This document shows, piece after piece, positions 6,679 through 11,791 of a stretch of 11,791 bases of DNA. Positions within the stretch are counted from its first letter, which is position 1, and the number at the start of each line of letters is the position of its first letter. A program made the position numbers and the translations under genes. The stretch is from contig CAYQFH010000083.1 in the NCBI GenBank assembly GCA_964416755.1, positions 1 through 11,791 on the forward strand, in the 5' to 3' direction. The stretch comes from Thiopontia sp964416755. Lineage in GTDB: Bacteria > Pseudomonadota > Gammaproteobacteria > GCF-002020875. Below the pieces are notes generated by a model that made no database searches, was not told where the DNA came from, and saw nothing but the letters and a program-made list of their open reading frames with translations.

Positions 6679-8886
6679 ATGCGGTTGAGAGCAGTGATCC
6701 GCCATCCACTGACCGTTGCGGTCACAGTTACCGGTGCCATCAGCACCCTGGTCGCTTTCGGTCTGCTGGCTGTCGCGATCAATACGCCAGACAGTATCGG
6801 ACAGCTCTTCCCCTATATTGTGGTCACCAGCACCGTGGGGTTGACCATACTCTTCTCCACCATCTCGCTCAGCCTCTACCAACTGGCACGCAAATTCTTT
6901 TCGGGTGAATCCGGTGCCCGACTGCATGCCCGCTTTGTCGGCATCTTTGTATCACTGGCACTAATCCCGATTCTGGTTCTCTCACTCTTCACCACCCAGA
7001 TTCTGAAACAGCAGGACCGTGGAGAAGAGGAGATTCTGCATGCACTTGAAGGCTCCCGCGAGCTCTACAAGACCGCACTCAACGAGAAGAAGAAACGCAT
7101 CATCGAGAACCTCTATCAACTGGCTGATGGACTCTCGGGTGCACCACGCGGCATGGTTGATCTGTTGCTGGAGGAGGCACGCGAGGAGAGCAGGGCAATG
7201 GAGCTGGTGCTCTATGACATCAACGGCGTGCAGATCGGCTTCAGCAGTCTGCTCTCGGAGCCGGAACTGGTTCCCAAACCACTCGATAACCTGATCGTCA
7301 GTCAGGTCAGCAAAGGACTCGATTACCACAAGATGGAGGGGCATGAGGAGTTTGACCAGATCCTGCATGTGGTGATCCCGATCCACAATCTGCGTTCCGA
7401 CAGTGGCGAGAGCCGTATCCTCTCCTCCTTCTACACCATTCCCAAACAGCTGGAGGTGGGACAACAGAAGATTAATGATGCCGTGATGCGCAACAAGAAG
7501 CGGCTCTATCTGGAGGATCAACGCAACACCGTCCACAACATCGCCTTTGTACTGCTGCTGCTGCTCTCACTGCTTACAGCGCTCTGGTTCGCCTTCTACT
7601 CCACCCGTCGCCTGATTGCACCGATCCATCAACTGGCCAAGGGGACCCGATCGGTAGCCGCCGGAATCTACAACCAGCCGATCACCAACCTCTCTCACGA
7701 TGACCTCGGTTTTCTGGTGCAGTCCTTCAACGACATGATGCTCAATCTCGACCATACCCACAAGAATCTGAAAGAGAGTCAGGTCTTCATCGAACATCAG
7801 CACACCCGTCTGGAGGGGATTCTCTCCCACCTCTCCTCCGGGGTGATGGTACTTGATCCCCAACGCCGGTTGGAGCGTGCCAACACCATGGCCTGCACCA
7901 TCCTCGACAGCAAGATGACCCCCGCACCCGGCATCCCCATCGGGGTTGTGGCACAGAGCCACCCCATCATCCTGCCATTGGTGGAGGCTATCCGTGACCA
8001 CATTCAACAGAGTGATCATGAGTGGAATGACTCCATCACCATCACCACCTCAAAGGGGGTACGCCACCTCTTCTGTCGCGGCACCTCTCTGCTGGAGCAT
8101 GGCAAGCTGGAGGGCTACGTGGTGGTCTTCGATGATGTCACTGAGCTGGTCTCCGCACAGAAGAATGCCGCCTGGAGTGAGGTGGCTCGCAGACTGGCGC
8201 ATGAGATCAAAAACCCACTCACACCAATCCAGCTCTCTGCAGATCGCCTGCGCCATCGCTACCTCTCCAAGATGGATGAGGAGGAGGGAAGAGTGCTGGA
8301 TCGAGCCACCCACACCATTATCCAGCAGGTGGACACATTGAAACGGATGGTGCAGGCCTTCTCCGACTATGCCCGTGCACCAAAAATGCAACTTGCCGTG
8401 ATACACCCTGCACCTCTACTGGAAGAGGTGGTGGAACTCTACCGTGCACAGTATCCGGGCCATATCACACTACAGATCAAAGGGGCACTCTACGAAATTG
8501 AGGCAGACAGTGACCGGGTTCGCCAGATCCTCAACAATCTGATCAAAAACGGACTGGAATCCTGCGGTGACGAATGTGTTGCCGATGTCGTAGTCTCGGC
8601 CAGAAACGAGGGGGGCACTCTACAGATTAAAATCTGCGATAATGGTGCTGGAATTGATGAGTCCCTGAGATCACAGATTTTTGAGCCCTATGCGACCACC
8701 AAACCGAAAGGGACCGGATTGGGATTGGCGATTGTGAAGAGAATCATAGAAGAGCACAACGGCAATATTGAGCTGCTGGATAGAGCAGAGGGAACCTGTT
8801 TCCTGCTCCATCTGCCCAACCGCCATAGTGAAAACAATCCTGACCAGCTGGAGATGCACCTCAACGAGGGAGAGACTGCGGAATGA
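6679..8886 (+). CDS. ntrY: NtrY-type membrane sensor histidine kinase
   Basis: Membrane histidine kinase of the NtrY family, 735 residues, expected to autophosphorylate and pass phosphate to the adjacent NtrX. Three transmembrane segments lie near 11-34, 45-68 and 86-108. An extracytoplasmic sensing region (about 110-284) follows, then a fourth membrane segment (about 286-307), a HAMP domain (about 308-360) and a PAS-like domain (about 372-495). The DHp helix has RRLAHEIKNPLTPIQLSADR, with phospho-acceptor His508, and is strongly NtrY-like. The ATPase domain shows the N box NNLIKNGLES (619-628), the G1 box DNGAGI (654-659), FEPYATTKPKG (668-678) and GTGLGLAIVKRI (678-689). All catalytic boxes appear intact. 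Known NtrY proteins have been linked to nitrogen, redox or respiratory control, but the signal here cannot be read from sequence. Its stop overlaps the ntrX start (ATGA). Confidence 0.94.
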   Translation: MRLRAVIRHPLTVAVTVTGAISTLVAFGLLAVAINTPDSIGQLFPYIVVTSTVGLTILFSTISLSLYQLARKFFSGESGARLHARFVGIFVSLALIPILVLSLFTTQILKQQDRGEEEILHALEGSRELYKTALNEKKKRIIENLYQLADGLSGAPRGMVDLLLEEAREESRAMELVLYDINGVQIGFSSLLSEPELVPKPLDNLIVSQVSKGLDYHKMEGHEEFDQILHVVIPIHNLRSDSGESRILSSFYTIPKQLEVGQQKINDAVMRNKKRLYLEDQRNTVHNIAFVLLLLLSLLTALWFAFYSTRRLIAPIHQLAKGTRSVAAGIYNQPITNLSHDDLGFLVQSFNDMMLNLDHTHKNLKESQVFIEHQHTRLEGILSHLSSGVMVLDPQRRLERANTMACTILDSKMTPAPGIPIGVVAQSHPIILPLVEAIRDHIQQSDHEWNDSITITTSKGVRHLFCRGTSLLEHGKLEGYVVVFDDVTELVSAQKNAAWSEVARRLAHEIKNPLTPIQLSADRLRHRYLSKMDEEEGRVLDRATHTIIQQVDTLKRMVQAFSDYARAPKMQLAVIHPAPLLEEVVELYRAQYPGHITLQIKGALYEIEADSDRVRQILNNLIKNGLESCGDECVADVVVSARNEGGTLQIKICDNGAGIDESLRSQIFEPYATTKPKGTGLGLAIVKRIIEEHNGNIELLDRAEGTCFLLHLPNRHSENNPDQLEMHLNEGETAE

Positions 8887-10268
8887 AACCCTACATATTG
8901 GTAGTCGATGATGAACCGGAGATTCGCAGTACGGTACGCGATATTCTGGAGGACGAAGGCTATGAAGTGGAGACCGCACAGGATGGGGCCTCTGCCCGCA
9001 GTGCACGCCAGAACCGCCGCCCCGACCTGATTCTGCTCGACATCTGGATGCCCGACATTGATGGCATCACCCTGCTCAAGGAGTGGTCCAGCGAAGAGGA
9101 TGCCGATGATCTGCCGATCATCATGATGTCGGGCCACGGTACCGTAGAGACGGCAGTGGAAGCAACCCGTCTCGGTGCCTATGACTTTCTGGAGAAACCA
9201 CTCTCTCTTGCCAAATTGCTACTGACGCTGGGCAATGCACTGAAGACCTCCCGTCTCAAACAGGAGAACCGCTCTCTGCAGCAGGAGCGCCAGACCACCA
9301 TTACCGGACCCACCGGAAAGAGTCTGCGGCTGTCCGAGGTCAAATCCAATGCCGAACGCATTGCACAACACCCGATGGCTGTGCTGATTCAGGGAGAGTC
9401 GGGGGCCGGCAAGAAGCTCTTTGCCCGCTATATCCACCACCACAGCCCACAAAGCGAAGGGCCTTTCATCGTCGTCTCTGCCGGCTCTGTCGCCTCGGAG
9501 AACACCAACACCGAACTGTTTGGTAGCGAAAACGATGGACAGATCCATTATGGCCGACTGGAGCAGGCCAACCAGGGCACCCTCTTTCTGGAAGAGATCG
9601 GAGAGATGGCAGCCAGCACCCAATCCCGCCTGATGGGCGCACTGGAGGCGGGCAGCTTCCTCCGCGTAGGTGGCACCGAACCGATTCAACCCCGTTTCCG
9701 CATCATCGCCTCCACCCAGAAGAATCTGGCCGATGAGGTGGCTGCCGGAAACTTCCGTGAAGATCTCTACTTTCACCTCAACGGCGTACCACTGCAGGTA
9801 CCGCCGCTACGCGAACGTCCAGAGGATATTCTCGACCTGCTCAACTACTACATTGACCACTTCAACCGGCTGCACAGTCTCCCCTACCGCAGCTTCTCGA
9901 TGGCCGCACTCAACCTGCTGCGCCAGTACCCCTGGCCGGGCAATGTGCTGGAGTTGAAGAATCTGGTACAGCGGTTACTGATCATGGGAGGAGAGGGAGA
10001 GATCGATCAGGATGAGGTGGCCCCGATGCTCTCCCTGCAGATCGCCTCCACTGCACAGCCTGTATCTTCCTCTGTCGATCAGAGCACCTTCAACCTGCCG
10101 ATGAAGGCGGCACGCGAACGCTTCGAGTATGAGTACCTGATGCACCATCTGATCGACACTCAGGGCAATGTAACCCAGACTGCAGAGCGGGCCGGTGTGG
10201 AGCGCACCAACCTCTACCGCAAGCTCAAGGCCCTCAATATCGACCCTAAAAACTTACCTCAGCAATGA
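8883..10268 (+). CDS. ntrX: NtrX-type response regulator with degenerate sigma-54 AAA+ domain
   Basis: A 461-residue response regulator and probable partner of the upstream NtrY. The receiver (about 3-120) is intact, with acidic residues Asp9, Asp10 and Glu11, phospho-acceptor Asp53 in LLDIWMPD, and Lys105. The AAA+ domain (about 140-385) keeps Walker A GESGAGKK (171-178, Lys177) but departs from working sigma-54 activators. After ELFG (211-214) the usual GAFTGA loop is missing and the sequence is shortened to SENDGQIHYGRLEQAN. Walker B reads GTLFLEEIGE instead of the usual DE. The second arginine-finger position is His298 in FREDLYFHLN. The sensor II motif is WPGNVLELKN, with Leu in place of Arg. 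The Fis-type helix-turn-helix (about 411-453, including NLYRKLKAL) looks normal. DNA binding is expected, but conventional sigma-54 activation seems unlikely. It overlaps both ntrY and trkA by 4 nt. Confidence 0.92.
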   Translation: MKPYILVVDDEPEIRSTVRDILEDEGYEVETAQDGASARSARQNRRPDLILLDIWMPDIDGITLLKEWSSEEDADDLPIIMMSGHGTVETAVEATRLGAYDFLEKPLSLAKLLLTLGNALKTSRLKQENRSLQQERQTTITGPTGKSLRLSEVKSNAERIAQHPMAVLIQGESGAGKKLFARYIHHHSPQSEGPFIVVSAGSVASENTNTELFGSENDGQIHYGRLEQANQGTLFLEEIGEMAASTQSRLMGALEAGSFLRVGGTEPIQPRFRIIASTQKNLADEVAAGNFREDLYFHLNGVPLQVPPLRERPEDILDLLNYYIDHFNRLHSLPYRSFSMAALNLLRQYPWPGNVLELKNLVQRLLIMGGEGEIDQDEVAPMLSLQIASTAQPVSSSVDQSTFNLPMKAARERFEYEYLMHHLIDTQGNVTQTAERAGVERTNLYRKLKALNIDPKNLPQQ

Positions 10269-11641
10269 ATATCATTATTTTGGGCGCAGGCTCCGTAGGC
10301 ACTTCGGTGGCAGAGAATCTGGCACTGGAGTCCAACGATGTCACCATGGTCGATACCGATGCAGAGCAACTCCATGCACTACAGGATCGACTCGATATCC
10401 GCACCATCATCGGCCACGCCTCTCACCCCGATATTCTGGAGCAGGCGGGGGCCGATGATGCCGATATGCTGCTGGCGGTCACCGACAGTGACGAGGTCAA
10501 TATGGTTGCCTGCCAGATGGCTGCCACTCTGTTCGATACCCCCAACAAGATTGCCCGGGTTCGTGCCCCTGCCTATCTCAACCGCAAGGAGCTGCTGCAG
10601 CAGGATCAGGCGATGGTGGACATGTTCATCAGTCCTGAACAGGTGGTGACCGACTATATCCAGAAGTTGCTGGATCGTCCCGGTTCATTGCAGGTACTCG
10701 ACTTTGCCGACGGCAAGGTGCAGCTGGTGACCGTGCGCGCCTACTATGGCGGACCACTGGTAGGGCATGAGCTGGCAACCATCCGCGAACACATGCCCGA
10801 TATCGATATGCGCTTTGCAGCCATCTTTCGCAAGGGACGGCCCATCATCCCCAAGCGGGAGACCATCATCGAGGTGGATGACGAGGTTCATTTCATCAGC
10901 GCCCGCGAAAACATCAGCCAGGTGATGCGTGAACTACGCCGTGCCGACCGACCCTACCGCAGTATCATGATCGCCGGTGGTGGTCATATCGGCACCAGTC
11001 TGGCCCACGCCATCGAAGACGATCACGACGTCAAGATCATTGACCACGATGCAAAAAACGCACAGCGCCTCTCGGAGGAGTTGCAGAATACCATCGTACT
11101 GCTGGGGGATGCTGCCGACAAGGAGCTGCTGCTGGAGGAGAACATCGAGGATATCGATGTCTTTATCGCCGTCACCAGCGATGACGAAGCCAATATCCTC
11201 TCCTCAATGCTGGCCAAACGGCTGGGGGCACACAAGGTGATGACTCTGATCAATAATCCCGCCTATGCCAATCTGGTGGAGAGTGACATCATTGATGTTG
11301 CCATCTCCCCACAACAGGTGACCATCAGCTCACTGCTGGCACGTGTGCGTCAGGGCGATGTGGTGGTGGCACACTCTCTGCGCCGTGGTGCAGCCGAGGC
11401 GACCGAGGCGATTGTCCACAGTGATTCCAAGGTGGTCGGCAAGGCAATCGAAAAGATCAAAATGCCTCGCGGCAGCTCCATCGGCGCCATCGTGCGCAAC
11501 GAGGAGGTGTTGATTGCACACCACGATACGGTGATCCAGCCTGATGACCACCTGATTCTCTTCCTGATCGACAAGAGTCGCATCCATGAGGTGGAGAAAC
11601 TGTTCCAGCCTGACCGCAAGAAGTTCTCTCTCTTCGGCTAG
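10265..11641 (+). CDS. trkA: Trk system K+ uptake regulatory protein TrkA
   Basis: Peripheral membrane, nucleotide-binding subunit that gates the TrkH/TrkG potassium channel from the cytoplasmic side. At 458 residues it matches E. coli TrkA (458). It is a tandem duplication of RCK units. The first Rossmann fold has IILGAGSVGTSVAENLA (4-20) with the acidic MVDTD (28-32), followed by a TrkA-C domain (about 143-220). The second has IMIAGGGHIGTSLAHAI (234-250) with IIDHD (258-262), followed by a second TrkA-C domain (about 367-450). Both glycine-rich NAD(H)/ATP loops look intact. The ATG overlaps the ntrX stop as ATGA, so translation is probably coupled to the two-component system. trkH follows 40 nt later, giving a complete trkA-trkH uptake locus. 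Confidence 0.97.
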   Translation: MNIIILGAGSVGTSVAENLALESNDVTMVDTDAEQLHALQDRLDIRTIIGHASHPDILEQAGADDADMLLAVTDSDEVNMVACQMAATLFDTPNKIARVRAPAYLNRKELLQQDQAMVDMFISPEQVVTDYIQKLLDRPGSLQVLDFADGKVQLVTVRAYYGGPLVGHELATIREHMPDIDMRFAAIFRKGRPIIPKRETIIEVDDEVHFISARENISQVMRELRRADRPYRSIMIAGGGHIGTSLAHAIEDDHDVKIIDHDAKNAQRLSEELQNTIVLLGDAADKELLLEENIEDIDVFIAVTSDDEANILSSMLAKRLGAHKVMTLINNPAYANLVESDIIDVAISPQQVTISSLLARVRQGDVVVAHSLRRGAAEATEAIVHSDSKVVGKAIEKIKMPRGSSIGAIVRNEEVLIAHHDTVIQPDDHLILFLIDKSRIHEVEKLFQPDRKKFSLFG

Positions 11642-11681
11642 GCTACTCTACCGGGAAAGTCGTTAACGAGTCCACTCCACC

Positions 11682-11791
11682 ATGCAACCACAAGTGATAC
11701 AGCGGGTACTGGGACTGCTACTGATGATTTTCAGTCTCAGCATGGTGCCTCCGGCAGTTGTCTCCCTCTACTATCAGGACAACGCCCTCTT
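11682..11791 (+). CDS. trkH: Trk/Ktr K+ uptake membrane subunit TrkH, first 36 codons (partial)
   Basis: Start of the potassium-translocating membrane subunit, cut off by the right edge. The visible N-terminus MQPQVIQRVLGLLLMIFSLS and the following MVPPAVVSLYYQDNAL fit the first transmembrane helix and pore-entry loop of TrkH/TrkG proteins, which typically begin with RILGLLLMLFSLTMLPP-like sequence. The ATG is supported by an in-frame TAA five codons upstream (six triplets counting the stop), which limits alternative starts. No strong ribosome-binding site is visible in the 40-nt gap after trkA. Whether it is TrkH or the paralogue TrkG cannot be told from this stretch, although the neighbouring trkA makes TrkH the natural reading. 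Confidence 0.85.
   Translation, partial: MQPQVIQRVLGLLLMIFSLSMVPPAVVSLYYQDNAL

Noticed and set aside
9513..9578. Frameshift or assembly error explaining the missing GAFTGA loop in ntrX
   Set aside because: The reading frame is continuous with recognisable conserved residues on both sides (ELFG before, GTLFLEEIGE after), and other ATPase residues are also altered. An in-frame loss during evolution fits better than an error.
11642..11681. Terminator or promoter between trkA and trkH
   Set aside because: The 40-nt gap has no GC-rich hairpin followed by a T run and no convincing promoter hexamers; it looks like a simple intra-operon spacer.
1..11791. Novel defence, CRISPR, phage or secondary-metabolite system
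   Set aside because: All complete genes fall into known core families in a conserved order. No regularly spaced repeats, integrase, transposase or toxin-antitoxin pair was seen.

Overview
The window is ordinary chromosomal DNA from a gammaproteobacterium. Every complete gene has a recognisable family, and the order dprA-smg-topA facing away from def-fmt-rsmB-(DUF4390)-ntrY-ntrX-trkA-trkH is one I know from gammaproteobacteria, with related versions in betaproteobacteria. GC content looks moderately high by eye. An environmental, possibly sulfur-oxidising (Chromatiales- or Sedimenticola-like) lineage is only a guess from the feel of the proteins.

Layout. On the minus strand, from about 3150 down to the left edge, lie dprA (natural transformation and recombination mediator), smg (DUF494, unknown function) and the first 494 codons of topA (topoisomerase I, cut by the window edge). 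On the plus strand, from 3354 to the right edge, is a compact eight-gene array. It contains def and fmt (removal and addition of the formyl group on initiator Met), rsmB (16S rRNA m5C methyltransferase), a small exported DUF4390 protein, the NtrY-type membrane sensor kinase, its NtrX-type response regulator, trkA (K+ uptake regulatory subunit) and the first 36 codons of trkH (K+ channel subunit). Junctions in this array are very tight: def/fmt overlap by 1 nt, fmt/rsmB by 8 nt, DUF4390/ntrY are 2 nt apart, and ntrY/ntrX and ntrX/trkA each overlap by 4 nt (ATGA). Transcription and translation are probably coupled along much of it.

The divergent dprA/def intergenic region holds the one mobile feature seen: a 139-bp, gene-less element with 15-bp imperfect terminal inverted repeats (13/15 matching) flanked by a perfect TAA direct repeat. 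It looks like a miniature inverted-repeat transposable element (MITE), probably mobilised in trans by an IS5-family transposase. It sits just upstream of def and supplies an alternative in-frame ATG.

The most interesting protein is NtrX. Its receiver domain and Fis-type helix-turn-helix look intact, but its sigma-54 AAA+ domain lacks the GAFTGA loop and has changes in Walker B, one arginine finger and sensor II. This suggests a regulator that does not work as a conventional sigma-54 activator. I found no CRISPR array, tRNA, rRNA, prophage, defence system or other clearly undescribed system.
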